A DNA stretch of 64,000 nt from Excoecaria cochinchinensis (taxonomy: Eukaryota > Streptophyta > Magnoliopsida > Malpighiales > Euphorbiaceae), in contig CANTUQ010000031.1 of assembly GCA_947683425.1 (NCBI GenBank), positions 7,947,001 to 8,011,000 on the forward strand, read 5' to 3'. Shown one piece after another: positions 44,259 through 57,888 of this stretch; position 1 is the first letter of the stretch, and the number at the start of each line of letters is the position of its first letter. Under the pieces are notes generated by a model. It worked only from the letters and a program-made list of their open reading frames with translations. It ran no database searches and was not told where the DNA came from. The translations under genes and the position numbers were made by a program.

Positions 44259-45362
44259 CACTTTCTTCTTAACTTACGCGTTAATTAGGCCCAAGTTACA
44301 TCATACTTAAGCCAATAACATATCCATTGTAAAAATCATTTCATTTCTTTATTTTCAATCTTTGGCATGTACACTCTATTCAAAAAAAAAAATCATTTGC
44401 ATACACGTCCTATTACTTACTTACCTTAATCCTTAATTCTTTTCTCCTAAAATACATTGTTTTCTCAATACAGAATCGCTTACACATTCAATAAACTCTT
44501 TCTTTGATCAAAATAACTATAACATTTCCTTCCTAATTTACCAGTATCACTAGTCACAATTTGTCCATTTCTGAAACATCACATATATTTTACAATACTT
44601 ATTACTTAACTATCTAGTACCCAAGTTCACAATTTTATTCACTCTTATAAGCCAATTCAAGCTATAATCAATTAGTCAATCTAATCAGATACAATTCCAT
44701 TCCAAAATATGTTGAAATCTCTCTATGCCTTAATTCACTAACAAGAAGGATCAAACCCACAAATTACACAGATACAAATCTCTTACTCATACACATTTAA
44801 TGATCCTTCACCCCTTTCTTTTTCAATTCCAAGATTGAATTTCAAATTCCTTATTTTACTTACTCAACTTTGTTACACTCCTTATTATCTCCAACGAAGG
44901 TACATCTACCTCACTTTCATACACTTACTATATTCCACGCCATTTTCCTTTCAATTGGGGCATATGCATAAAACTTGATGTTTGTCATGAATGATCATAT
45001 GATGCTGATGCAATGGATGTATGATGTTTCATGTATGCAGTATTATGCAAATGTGCGTATCATGTAAGAACAGTGCATAGTAACCCTGCCCATGCATAAA
45101 ATATTCAATGATTGCCCCTCTATCAAGGATAACTGACAGGCACCTCAACTATCACAACCTTCGTACCACTTTCATATACTTTAAATCTCATAATTTTTGA
45201 ACATCTCAATTTCTTACCTCTGATTTTCTATTCAACTCCTTCCAAAATATATATACTTAGGACTAAACAGAGATGCCCATATTAAACAACACTAATTCAT
45301 TTCTCATAAACACTATCACATATTCTCCAAATATCTTATTGGCCAGAACCGCCTAAACCTTT
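44259..45362 (-). other. Noncoding interior of the non-autonomous element
   Basis: About 1.1 kb of AT-rich sequence between the DRM fragment and the PBS. I see no protein motif on either strand. A stretch at 44950-45110 is rich in ATGCAT/GATG phrases. Confidence 0.7.
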
Positions 45363-45374
45363 GCTCTGATACCA
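45363..45374 (-). other. Primer-binding site, initiator tRNA-Met type
   Basis: TGGTATCAGAGC on the minus strand, five bases inside the right LTR end. This LTR is therefore the 5' LTR. Confidence 0.92.
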
Positions 45375-45964
45375 CTAACTGTAACACCCTTTTTACTGTA
45401 CATAATAACTTAATTGTCTTAAACTATTCTTAAAATCATTACGAAAATCCGGGAACTTGTTTTTTTTTTTATCACTAATAAACTTTACTATTCACACAAT
45501 CATTATCAAATAGGCTACTTAAATTCTAACGAAATTTCGACAGAATCTCCTCTATAATATTGCCTATCCCTCTGTAAACAGAAACTCTTTACACTTCTAT
45601 AATCACATACATATTCAACCATCCTACTCCAATTCAAACTCCAACACAAGTTTGCCCATCCTCCAATTTAATTCCAATCACATATTTATATAATAACTCA
45701 TAATGTCATCAGTTCACTATTCACATTGATTATACAAAATACAAAGCTATTATAATAATACATCTATCAACTATAAATAATTATCTAATACAAATTCTTT
45801 GATACAATAGTATCCTAATTATCTATGTAGTGTACATGCCATAAGAACCAATATTCGAACTATCAAATACAAAAATTCCATTTCTTTCGCTTCCTTTCCA
45901 TACTTACCATTTCATATTTCTTCTATGAAGCGGTGCTGATATTCACTTGATTCCTGTCTTATAC

Positions 45965-46006
45965 CTGCGCGAGGACAAACCACGCGCTAAGCTTTACGCT
46001 TAGTGG
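45965..46006 (-). other. Conserved double hairpin of Tekay-type LTRs (variant, second LTR)
   Basis: Exact copy of 39408-39449, offset by 6557 bp. Confidence 0.75.
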
Positions 46007-47094
46007 TGACTTCCAAATTTACTTATCCAAAGCATAAATATGATATATACACATATAATTGATCATTCATACATTAATATCGCAAATTACTTTTTCTTTT
46101 CATAATCAATATAATACTTTATAATAATATACCAATAGCTATTTAACTCCAAATTAAATATGAATGATTTGCAAGATAAAACCATATTTATGCAAAATAT
46201 TCAATATTCTTTTAAAAATGCTGAAATTTCTTAAACTTGCATATTCAAGTTTCCAAATCCATAACTGAAATTTCCTAACATTTTGACAATGTACAAAACA
46301 TGCTTAACATGCATCGCTAAGCAAATTCCATGAATTATTAAACAGTCAATATGCTTCTGACATAGCAGTTAATAATTCATTTCTACATGACAATTATTAT
46401 GGCTTTCATCTAATCAGTAATACCAGCTAATATATATATACATGTATGTAACACACACTAGCGATTATGAAGTTTATTTACATACATAAAGCTACTTCAT
46501 TAAATTATTAATTTCATAGGATCACTTACTGATATCATTTACTCAATTAGAATTTTTATCACAGAACCATCAGCTTTATCAATATATATACATATACACA
46601 TATATATATAACTTTAAATTTCACTCTTATCTACTAATTAGCACCCCTTTAGCAGTTGTACTATTTTATCCTTCAACTTTACTTCTGTCATTAAATTACT
46701 TTATGGCTTCTTAATCCACATTTACTTTCACACTTGCCATCTAACTTCTTAAGTTATAAATTTAATATGGATTATAAATTTATTATTTAAATCCACCAGT
46801 TTATCACACTTCATTTATTCATCATTACATTCATTGATTCACACAATTATTTCACATTCATAAATTCACTTTGCAATTTATTATTTTGCCCATAGTACAA
46901 TGCTGGCAGACTCTAAATACAGGATAAACGGGATGTGAACCCCTAAGAGTTCACAATAACCTGGAGAGATCTCTGAGAGATCACTCCAGTCTTTTAAACC
47001 TGAAGGAACCCCAAAGGATTACCCCCAGTCTTTCAGATACCAGTGGAGTCCTGTGTGACCACCACTGTCTTTCAATACAGAACAGTACACTTCG

Positions 47095-47274
47095 GATATT
47101 CAGATACAGATATTCGGATACAGAAGTAGGACCATCATTGGCCTACTAAAAAGTGATATTCAGATACAGATATTCAGATACAGAAGTAGGACCATCATTG
47201 GCCTACTAAAAAGTGATATTCAGATACAGATATTCAGATACAGAAGTAGGACCATCATTGGCCTACTAAAAAGT
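47095..47274. repeat. Three tandem copies of a 60-bp unit (second LTR)
   Basis: Same array as 40538-40717, with the same unit-1 variant. The array was therefore present before transposition. Confidence 0.95.
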
Positions 47275-49757
47275 GAGTCGCCATGCTCACACCCGCGGTC
47301 TTATGTCCCTATGGCTAGCCACTATATCCTGAACTAGACTTGACTACCAGCTCATCAAATAGGGCCACATTATTGAATATTATTTAAATAAATCAAAACT
47401 TTGATCTTTACATAAAATAAGATCAATATACATTTCAATTCAATTTTTCAGAAATAATCCCGGTATCATCCATCATCATTTTCTCATACAATTTCATTTA
47501 CTTATCACATTCCACTGATTTTGCTTCACAGCAAGCCATTAATCATGTTTATATTAGTTAAAATGCATTAACAGTTATAACATATCTCAAATATGCGAGT
47601 ATACGTTCAGCCACCACCCTTTCTTTCTATTCTCATTCTCCTCCATTTATTTCATCAATTTAAGTTTATCTCATATAGAACCCATAATACCTTACTGTTA
47701 TATAGGTACTCAATGTTTTTCACACATTTTATTAAACTTTTTATATTTCTTCCATTTACAAATACTGTCCTAGTTTTCCAGTTACAGACAATTTTTAAAT
47801 TCTTTTCATTCAACCCAAAATTCTGTAAGTCTTAATTTAATCGCAAATCAACTATGCCACTCTTTCTTCCGATATCCATTCACCTTAACCCAACCATATA
47901 ATTTCGTCATACTGTTAAGTTATTTGTCGCCACTCATAGTGTATGATACGTACTAATAAGTTTCAATTTGTCTTATCCATTTAGCTTGGTCTTTCACCTA
48001 ACTTTAATTTCTCTCATACTATAAGTCGTGTATGTATTTATCATAATTCATTTAATTAAGTTGAACCATTATTTTATTATTTAATTCTATTAGACCAAAA
48101 TACTGTTACTATTTCTAATCTCTTCATCAAGTGTTCCTTGTAAAAAGTGTAACAAACTATACCTTTACTTTTTATTTTATTTATACATACCACGCATGCA
48201 AAACTTTTCCAAAATCTTAACATTTCCAGGATTAACTCCAGTTATCTTTAACTTCTAATTCACATACTTACATTTTTATAAATTATTCCCATGCTCCTAT
48301 AATTTAACTACTACTATCTTAAAAAAAATCAATCAATATTCATTAGTTAAATCCAACAGACTAATTAACTCTAAAAATGCTATAATATTCATTAACCAAT
48401 ATTATACATCTCACTGTAAATCTAATTTCATTCATTGTCAAACTTCACCAAATCCATTTATAAACTTGGCCATCATCCTCATTCACAACTAGCCATTTAA
48501 TTGTCTCAATGGAATAATTAAAAGAGTAAAACTTACTGTAGGAATCTCATTAAAACCGTAACTACGTTATAAACAATTCAATAAACATCCAATCCTTACC
48601 AGCATATCATCTTGAGACACAAACAAAGCAATGACATCAAAATAAAAAAGAGAATTTCATACATCATACTTGAGTTCAGTTTTATCACTTAATAAACTAA
48701 ACTTTTCTTCAACACAGCCAAAATTCATCGATTAATTATTTAATTTAATATTTATTTAGAAAAATATAGGCAACTACGGTGATTAATAATGCTATAAATT
48801 TTAGATTCATTAACAATCCGATTTATTCCAACAAACAACACAAGAAAATCAACTTTTAACATAATTTCATATTCTGAAACTTGTAAACACAGTCTCTAAA
48901 ATTTTGGATTTATAAGAAATCATGTAGATAAATAATTTTGGTAGTCACATACCTATTTTCTGCATTTTTTTTAGTCCCTTCACCGTCGTCGGAGCCTCGC
49001 CGGAGCTCCACCAGAGGCACCGAAACCACCGGGAGAGAGCTCGAAGCCTCGGGTTTCCATTTCCGGTGATCACGCGCCGTGACTGCTCTCCGTTTCGCCG
49101 GAATCGACGTCGGCAGCTTCAGTTCTTCCCAACGCCGATCTCCTCATCGCCGGCGAGTGAGGATGATCCACAGCCACCGAGATGTTCGCCTGCCCACCTG
49201 GAGTCCCATCGTGCCGTTCGTGTCGCCGTTCGTCGCCGGAGCTGACCGAAAAATGCAGGAGAAGCTCGCGGGGTTCCTCTCGCTCTCCTGGAACGACGCC
49301 GCCTCGGGTCGGAGGAAAACGCCACGGGAACGGCGCTGCGGGTTGCGACGGTCCGATTGCCACCTCCGATCGCCTTCGGTGGTCGCCGGCGTTGCCTCCC
49401 GCCGCTCTCTCTCTCTCTCGGTTTCTCGGTCCCCTTCCCCCCGTTCTGTGTCTCTCCCTTTCTATTTTCTTTTTCTTCTCATAATTCAAATCTAATTCAA
49501 GCTTAATCTCAAATATCTGGATAGTTCTAGACCCATAGAAATTATCACATGTTATAATTACTTTTATTTGCCCAATTACATGTAGACATATATATATTTA
49601 TATATATATATACTTGTCTAAAATTTATTTGAATACATAAATTATGTGGCTTTAAGAAAAATTCCACCTCTTATGCGTCAAAATCAACATTTGACAAATT
49701 TTTAGCGCGTCAAATTAATAAATAAAAACACTGAAATTTTTGGGACATTACACTCTC

Positions 49758-50331
49758 CGTATTGCCCTCAAACCAATGGGGCAGGAGAGGCTGCTAACAA
49801 GGAGATCTGGGTCAAGATGGTTCGAAACTACAAAGATCGGGCAGAGAAATGGCTCTTTTGCAGTTTGACGCTAGAGAACCACCATCAAAACCTCTACAAG
49901 AGTCACCTTTTATTCCTCGATACATGGGGGCAGAAGAAGTATGGCCAGTCAAAATAGAGCTCAAATCTTTTAGGACAGTTATGGAAGCCCAAATTCTGGA
50001 AGACTATGGGGCGCAGCAATGGCAGCAACAGTTAAACACGTCAGACGAGGACATGTCATGGGATTACCGCCATAATCAGATCTATCAGAAAACACTGTAC
50101 TCGATCATTCGGGAAGGAAATCAGAAAGCACCTATTGAAAGAGGGAGATTTAATCTTTAGGCAAATGAGTCCGAATGTTCTAGAGGAATGAGGCAAATTT
50201 AGACCAGTGTAGGAAGGCCCATTTGTTCTTGAGAAGTTATTGTCTAAGGGGGCAGCATTTTCGACAGGCAGTGATGGAAGAAAATATGAAGAACCGGTCA
50301 ACATCGACAGATCCAAGAAGCTCTATTGCTA
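49758..50331 (+). pseudogene. Ogre-2 integrase, part 2, and end of the polyprotein
   Basis: Continues the integrase: YCPQTNGAGEAANKEIWVKM (Glu of the catalytic triad in GEAAN), NYKDRAEKW, then in another frame FIPRYMGAEEVWPVKIELKS and IYQKTLYS. The C-terminal strands GKFRPV*EGPFVLEKLLSKG and VNIDRSKKLYC follow, with the normal end of Tat/Ogre integrase. It has at least one frameshift near 49850 and several stops. Confidence 0.82.
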
Positions 50332-53149
50332 AAGACTAAAAATCAAAAGAAAAGAATAAAAGCCCCGCGGGTCGAAAATCGAAAAAAGGCGGCCTTGCTA
50401 AAAATGGGTGCCATGTAATGGTGAAAACCGAAAAAAGGCACCTTGGGCAAAAATTAGAGGCTCGGGAGAAAATGTCCAATCAAGAAAACTCGAGAGGGCT
50501 GATTGGAGATAGGAGTTTGATGCTTACAAGATATACTATGAGATTAGATGTAGCTTTGCATTTTGAATCGATGTTAGATAATGAAAATGTATAGAGAAAT
50601 CATACCGAAATGTACACGATCTTTGCAAATACATGTGTTCATTATTTTCTTGTTCATTTATAAAAAGAGAAATATCGTTAATTGCTGAATGCATGAAATC
50701 TAAATGGCTACACTTTGCTACTGCTCTCACCATCCGGATGTCTAAGTCAATGAGTTCTAGTATCGATAGAGGGACTAAGCACCTACCTCTTGAATGCATT
50801 AGTGGGAGTGAAAGAACAACCCCCGATAGATGGCATAATAGTCTTCACCGACAGCTCGAGTTTGGAGGTAAGAGCCAAAGATAAAGGTCCACCTGGGAAA
50901 GATAGGGATGCCTCACTACATCATTAATCTCTCTGAACTATTTAGCACAATGGGTAGTATTGTAAAAAGTAGCCTCATGAAGCCCTAAGGAACCCGATCC
51001 TCATCCACCACCTTACCCAATCTAGCAACACATTCACCAAGAGAGGCAAAGGAATGCAATCGATGCTTAGGGAGAAAATGACTCAGATAATTTTTGATTA
51101 CTCTAGAAGGGGGCTCTGATAGTAGCTTCAAGTTTTCTTGCAGTCATGCCCTTAAAAAAAAAGGCTGTTAGAGATGAAAACCGTAATTGGCTCTCTAAGC
51201 AAAAGTTAGGCCAAAGGGCAGGGTGAAAACCTAGAAACAGGCAGTCTGTCCTATAAAAAAAGGTGAATAAAAGCCGTTGGAGTGGGTTGGATCCATTCCA
51301 GGCAAAAATAAGGCATAAGATCGTGTGAAAATTGGGAAAAGGACGCGCTTCCTGCTAAGAAAAGCTAGTGTGAAAATCTACAAGGGACGCACTACCTTTA
51401 AAACAATGACTTTTGAAGCTTGGAGCGATAAGGCGGCATTACTCCGAATAACTTCCCTTTAGGAAAGTAGTGCATAATGAAGAACTTGATTCAAAGTCCT
51501 AGGGGCAAAATGCTCAGTGGTCGGGGGGGCAAGGATGCACATGGGTCAGTTCTCTTTGAAAGGATTGTGGGTCAGAGTCCCTAAAGCCATGACGACGCTT
51601 GTCTAGATCCTTGAGGGCATCAGACAATATGAGCAGTATCCTCAATGAATCTCTTAACCACCAAGGATGTGGTCTATCCATTCTTGCATCTCATGTGCAT
51701 CTCACGTGCATAGATCTTTTGCATATCCCCCCTACATATCACTTGCATTCAATCCTTTACACATATAGTTGCGTACACATAATTTTTGTACATTAATCCT
51801 TTGCATGTGTTTCTTATATATAGTTTTGTATGTATATTTCACACACAATCTTTTGTAATATTATTGTGTATATGACTCAGAAGGAAAGGTTTGAATAGAC
51901 CTCATGAGTAAGGGTGATCCAAGGGATGGGTTCAGCTCAACATGATCTGCCACTGTATCCGGCATAAAATCAAGTAAATATGTACAGAGCTGGAATGCCC
52001 AAAAGAACAAGCCTATCTTGGCAATCCATGCCAAGGGCAATCCGGAATCACACAAATCTACAGAAAATAAGATCCCTTGAGAAGCCGGACTACCCACACA
52101 TACTTTAGGCAATCAGATGCAAAAATGGGCCGAGGTACAGTTTCAGCTCTACTTTGGCGCTCATCCACACCGAACCATCAGATTGAGATAAAGTCCTCAC
52201 GAGAATGGAATCTCGCGGACCCGCTCCCAAGAAGACATTTAAAAGAACGAGCCTACTCATGCACGCCATACCGGGAGTAACCAGGTAAGTTTCTCTATCA
52301 TAAGAGATACGCTCACACACATCGCACAATAAGTGTACAAAATCCAAATTCAAATGTACAAAATCTCAAGAAAAAACAAATTCTCGAGCAACAACAACAA
52401 CAAAGACAAACAAACCAAAACAACAAAAAAAAGAAGATATTTTCAAGGCCTTGAAAATCCAATATACTGTTAAAATTCAAATACATCCAAAATGTGAAAA
52501 TCTGAAAAATTTTACAAAAATCATTTTAAGGGACACCAAAGACATTGAAACCTAAAGCAACCAAAACCTCCAATCTAAATTTCCTCTGAGGAGCCTCAAA
52601 TATAATTTTTCTCTGAGGAGGCACAAACCTATTTTTCTCTCTGGAGGCTCGAAATCAAAGTCAGTGAGCATTTAAGCCTCTCAGTGAGCATAGATTTTTT
52701 AAAAGTCTCCCTGTGAGCACAGAGCCCTCTCGAGAGGTATGCAGGTCTTTTCAACAAGGAGGCTATGATTGAAGATGATAGAGGAAAATGCATCTGGCAT
52801 GTCACAGTCGATAAGGAATATCTAAGAGGATGATACCTGAACTTTGCAAGAAGATGATGTCCGCACTTTAGACGTCTGGAAAATAACTCCATGCAATCAA
52901 GGGGAGGACATCCATATTCCATAAATCCTTCTCCAGGGGACAACCAACCGTCCTTTAGGGGGCACCCGTCTGACATCGACCCTAATAGGTATGTACTGCC
53001 ACAGGTACGCATCCCTTTTATATACCCTACACGTTTGCTTTGCCTTTTTTTGTAGGAAAAAAAGAGAGGTTCAGGATAAGCGCCAATAAAGAAAACGACG
53101 AGTGAGTCACTATGCCAACCAAAGGATGGTCAACAGTCAGGCATTGGGC
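50332..53149 (+). other. 3' untranslated region of Ogre-2, unique part
   Basis: Noncoding. The first 1.2 kb contains repeated phrases such as GGTGAAAACC, AAAGGC, GGCAAAAATTAG and AAAAGTTAGGCC, usual downstream of integrase in Tat-type elements. The remainder (51590-53149) holds no recognisable protein and has A-rich tracts at 52370-52440. I found no second gene on either strand. Confidence 0.6.
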
Positions 53150-53395
53150 TCGCCGGCTGGTGGTTAGCAGATCAGATATTGTGCTAGCCAGATGGTGGTT
53201 AGTAGATCAGTTATTGTACTAGCTAGATGGTGGTTAGCAGATCAGATGCTGTACTAGCCGGATGGTGGTTAGCAGATTAGATATCGTACTGGCCGGATGG
53301 TGGTTAGCAGATCAGATATCGTACTAGCCGGATGGTAGTTAGCAGATCAGATATTGTACTGACAGGATGGTGGTTATTAGATATTACACTGGTTA
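53150..53395 (+). repeat. Minisatellite of about 35-bp units
   Basis: About seven diverged units of GCCGGATGGTGGTTAGCAGA-TCAGATATTGTACTA type. Confidence 0.9.
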
Positions 53396-53429
53396 ATAGA
53401 TAAGATGTTACACGGATCGGTTGGAGGTT

Positions 53430-55130
53430 ACCATGGTTATGCCGCGCAAGCCCAAAACTAGCATGATAGAACGTTCAATCACATGGGGTAGAACAGATCG
53501 CAACCGAGTTGCAGTTAGAGAACACTGCATCTCACATATACTGCGCGAGCTGAGATGAGGCCAGCAGAGCACACGCAGTAGAACAGATCGCAACCGAGTT
53601 GCAATTAGAGAACACTGCATCTCACAGATACTGCACGAGCTGAGACGAGGCCAGCAGATCACATGTGATAGAACATATCGCAACGGGATTGTGGTTAGAG
53701 AACAATATATCTCACAGACACTGTGCGAGCCGAGACGAGGTCAGCAGAGCACATGCGGTAGAACATATCGCAAGAGGGTTATAGTTAGATAACACTGCAT
53801 CTCATAAAAATTGTACAAGCCGAGACGAGGCCAGCGGGACACTTGCGATAGAACAGATCGCAACAAAGGTTGTAGTTAGAGAACACTGCATCTCATAGAC
53901 TCCGTGCAGGTCGGGATGAGGCTAGCGGGACACTAGCGATAGAACAGATCGCAAACAAAGGTTGTAGTTAGATAACACTGCATCTCATAAACACCGTGCA
54001 AGCCGAGATGAGGCCAGCGGGACACATGAGATAGAACGGATCGCAACAGGGTTGTAGTTAGATAACACTGCATCTCACAAACACCGTGCAAGCCGAGATG
54101 AGGCCAGCTGGACACATGCGATAGAACAGATCGCAACAGAGGTTGTAGTTAGAGAACACTGTATCTCACAGACTCCGTGCAGGCCGGGAGGAGGCTAGCG
54201 GGACACTAGCAATAGAACAAATCGCAAATAGAGGTTGTAGTTAGATAACACTGCACCTCACAAACATCGTGCAAGTCGAGACCAGGCCAGAGGGACACAT
54301 GCGATAAAATGGATAGCAATAGGGTTGTAGTTAGATAACACTGCATCTTACAAATACTGTTCAAGCCGAGACGAGGCCAGCGGGACACATGCAATAGAAC
54401 AGATCCCAACAGGGTTGTTGTAAGATAACACTGCATCTCACAAACACCGTGCAAGCCGAGACGAGTCCAACGGGACACATGCGATAAAACAGATCGCAAC
54501 AGAGGTTGTAGTCAGAGAATAATACATCTCATAGACTCCATGCAGGCCGGGACGAGGCTAGCGGGGCACCAGTGATAGACAGATCGCAAATAGAGGTTGT
54601 GGTTAGATAACACTGCATCTCACAGACACCATGCAAGTCGAGATGAGGCCAGCGGGAGACATGCGATAGAACAGATCGCAACAGAGGTTGTAGTTAGAGA
54701 ACACTGCATCTCACAGACTTCGTGCAGGCCGAGATGAGACTAGCGGGACACCAGTGATAGAACAGATCTCAAACAAAAGTTGTAGTTAGATAACAATGCA
54801 TCTCACATACACCGTGCAAGCCGAGATGAGGCCGGCGAGACACATGCGATAGAACAAATAGCAACAGAGGTTGTAGTTAGAGAACACTGCATCTCACAGA
54901 CACCGTGCAAGCCGAGATGAGGATAGCGGCGCACACGTAATAGAACAGATCACAACTGAGTTGTAGTTAGAGAACACTACTCCTCACACCATGCAAGCCG
55001 AGATGAGGCCAGCGGGACAAATCGCAATGGAGTTGCAGTTAGATAACACTGAACCTCGCACCGTGCAAGCCGAGAGGAGGCCAGCGGGACAATGCGATAG
55101 GACAAGTTGCGAATGAGCCATAGTTGAATA
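53430..55130 (+). repeat. Tandem array of about 91-bp units in the 3' UTR of Ogre-2
   Basis: About 18 diverged units, each with GATAGAACAGATCGCAAC, GGTTGTAGTTAGA, AACACTGCATCTCACA, CCGTGCAAGCCGAGA and GAGGCCAGCGGGACAC. Two unit types alternate over much of the array (GAGAACACTG...GACTCCGTGCAGGCCGGG against GATAACACTG...ACACCGTGCAAGCCGAG), so the real period is often a dimer of about 182 bp. Tandem repeats in this place are known from Ogre elements of legumes. The same family lies inverted at 62640-64000. Confidence 0.93.
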
Positions 55131-55251
55131 ACACTACAGCTCGACAGCGACAAGCCACGACCTTGCACAAGGCAAAACGGTAAGGGCTGCCACAGGTACG
55201 CATCTCTTTCCTTCTTCTTTGAATTTTGGCTCATCTAGGCACTAGTTTCCC

Positions 55252-55267
55252 AAAAATTGGGGGCAAC
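55252..55267 (+). other. Polypurine tract of Ogre-2
   Basis: AAAAATTGGGGGCAAC directly before the LTR start TGTAGACACCGGG. The inverted copy of the same tract is at 62516-62531. Confidence 0.75.
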
Positions 55268-56735
55268 TGTAGACACCGGGTCCAGAGACAGCCCAAATCG
55301 GAGTTACCCAATGATGATAAGATGCCTGTTCATAGGGCAAAAGGTTGAAAGTGATAATTTTCTTATCAAATTTGCATTTTAGAGTTAAAAAATAAAAAAT
55401 AATAAAAAATATTTTGAAAATTAGATTTGAAAAATGGAGTTTAGAAATTATAGTATTTTTAGTTAAATTTAAAACATAAAAAAAATAAAAAATTGCGAAT
55501 CTCTGTGCGCGGGCGCTGCACGGCACCCCGCGTGCTACTCAGCGCCTAGCGTGCGTGACCGATGCCCGTCGCGCAGACGCCTCTGTTCTGCCGCAAAAAG
55601 CCAATTTCGCCCGAAAATCATTTTTTTCCATTTGTTTCCACAAAATTTGATTTTTTATCCCTTTTTTAAGGGATTTGCAGGTTTTTTTTTTAAACTTAGA
55701 TAAATTATATTATTAATTAATTAATTAGTTTTTCCCTTAATTAATTTTATTTTTTATTTTTTTCATATAAAAAGAAAAGGATGGAAAAAAAAGGGGGGAA
55801 TTCATTTTTAGGGTTTCTTCTTCATTTTTTTTTTCTCTTCTTTTTCTTCAAAATTCTCCCAAGGTTTTTTAGGTTTCCCCTCAAAAATAAAAACTGAAAA
55901 TTTCATTTCATTTCTTCTTCTACTTCTTCCTTTTTTTTTTCAATGAAATTTCTTCTAAAAACATATTTTTAGAAGGATTTATGTTGATAGAAATTAATTT
56001 TGAGACAAATAAAATAATTATTTGTTCTCAAAATTCAATTTTTTTGGCTTGTTCTTTGTTTTCGATTAAATTTTATTCAAAGAATTTTTATTGAAACTCC
56101 TTTTTGATGAAAAAATGGATTTTGAGGCAAACAAAATAATTGTTTGTTTTAAAATCCAATTTTCATTTGATTTTCTAAAAAAAATGTTTTTTTCATATTT
56201 TTTTCTTGAGAAAGAGGAATGATTCTTTGCTCTTGAGATTTTTACCCTTGTTTTGATCAATTATTTTCTTGAGACAAAGAAATCATTCTTTGTTCTTAAG
56301 AATTTTTATTTCATTTCATTTTTTTTGCAATTTATTTCTTGGAATAAAATTCCAATTTTTTCTATTTATCATCTTTAATTCTAATTTTGCAAATCAAAAA
56401 CAAGGAAATCAATCAATTTTTTTCCCTCATCGAATCCTAACTCTGAGGGTAAATATTCTGGGACTGATCTCATTTTTTTTTCTATTCATTTTTGTTCATA
56501 TTTAATTGATTAACACGTATATTTTTATTGTTTTTATTTATTTATTCTATTGTTCATATATTTGTCTTATTTAATATGTTTATATATTATTTTTATAACA
56601 TGTAATTAATTTATTTTTACTTTGATTTCTTATTATTTCTAACATGTAAGTAATTTATTTTGCTTTGATTCCTCATTATTTTTAACACGTAATTAATTAA
56701 TTTATTTTTATTTTCTTTGCCATTTAATAATATTA
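55268..56735 (+). mobile_element. 3' LTR of Ogre-2, part 1
   Basis: Begins TGTAGACACCGGGTCC and follows the 5' LTR at 32864 base by base with many differences. G/C-rich patch at 55498-55600. Interrupted after TATTA at 56731-56735. Confidence 0.9.
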
Positions 56736-57888
56736 TGTAACACATCGATTTGACCCTAGAAGTTTTCGATTAATTTTTGTTGGATTATTTTGGATTATTT
56801 GATGTGTTATGGACATGTGGCTTTGTAGGAGTTTGACAAGTGGCATCGTAGGGAATTAACACTTGGCATGGAGTATTTATTTTGAGTAAATTAATGTATT
56901 TAATTAGGTTTGGTTGGCATTAAGGGAAGTGGTTTGGCATTTATTGTGAGATTTGGTGGGCATTAATGAGAGGATTTAGCTTTCTTTGGGTTGACCGGCC
57001 ACTCCCTTCCTCTTTCTTCTTTCAATTTCTGATTTTGGCCTATAGCTCTTCTTTTGTTTCTTTGCTTTTTGATTTTGCCGTGCTCCTTTGCTTTGCCATT
57101 TTTTTTCCTTTTCTTCTTCATTTGCTTTGTTCTTCAAGCAAACCATTTGGATTGATTTGAAGAGTAAGAGAAGGGTTTGACTTGGTTCTTGAGTAGAGGT
57201 AAGTGGGTAATGTTATTATTGGTCTTCTTTTTCTACTTGGTTTCTGTTTTTGATTTAATGTGAAAAAAAAGGATTGATTCATGGGTTATTTGAATGATTT
57301 TGTTGAAGCTGTGGACAAGAAGATGGACAAGGGAAAGGAGAAGATTGGAACCGATTAGAGAGATGTGGTCAAGCTACCTAGAGGTCGGGATCGTGTTCGA
57401 TTTTGACGTTGTTCATTTTGATTGCTTGCGGTATTCTTATGTTATATGTATTTATATATGTTTATGATTATGTAATTTGATTATTTGCATGAGTTTGGTA
57501 GCTTATCTGCCCTACTTCTCATTTGCATTGAGAGTGTGTGTTATGTCTTTTAATTATGGAATTTTAGTGATTTCTTTGGGTTTATGCATGTGTTAATGAA
57601 GCAGTGAATTTTGGTTCAATGATAGTGATATATTAGTGTTTGTATGTGTGTTGAAAGTATATGAGCATGTAATGTGGATAAATTTTGGGGTTGCCTATTG
57701 TTGTGTTAATTTAGAGATATTGAATGATTATTGTGTAAATTCTATTTATGTATGATCATGAGCATGTTTAGAGTGCATGTACTTGGTAAATTGAAGGGGA
57801 ATGCATAATTGTATGAGTTATTGTTGAGTGTGAATTAAGTTTGGCATGTAAATAAGTGTTATCTGCTGAAAATTTTTGGTTCTGGGTG

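Larger units (their letters stand above)
38823..49752 (-). mobile_element. Young non-autonomous Tekay-type LTR retrotransposon carrying a captured DRM fragment
   Basis: Complete element of 10,930 bp with two LTRs, PBS, polypurine tract and TSD CTCTC (38818-38822 and 49753-49757). It lies in the integrase of Ogre-2, and the integrase reads on after removal of the element. Orientation is minus: the tRNA-Met PBS lies inside the right LTR, the G-rich polypurine tract inside the left LTR. No gag, protease, RT or integrase is present in its 2.17-kb interior. Instead, a pseudogene fragment of a DRM DNA methyltransferase occupies about 43366-44258. By eye the LTRs differ by three transitions (40138/46695, 42432/48989, 42708/49254) and one 11-bp deletion, so insertion is recent. 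It must have been mobilised by proteins of a related autonomous element. Confidence 0.93.
45380..49752 (-). repeat. 5' LTR of the young non-autonomous element
   Basis: 4373 bp, nearly identical to 38823-43206. The length difference is one 11-bp deletion in the CTCGCCGGAG repeat (present about 42447-42460, absent near 49004). Followed by TSD CTCTC at 49753-49757. Confidence 0.95.

Noticed and set aside
51890..53012. Open frames of 80-127 residues in the Ogre-2 3' UTR
   Set aside because: No motif, no shared frame with relatives, and they lie between the end of integrase and the tandem repeats where this element type is noncoding.
53408..54499. Minus-strand open frames with a repeated 30-residue unit (SVLSHVSRWPRLGLHGVCEM type)
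   Set aside because: Produced by the roughly 90-bp tandem repeat. The period drifts to 91 bp and frames break repeatedly. No start context or known domain.
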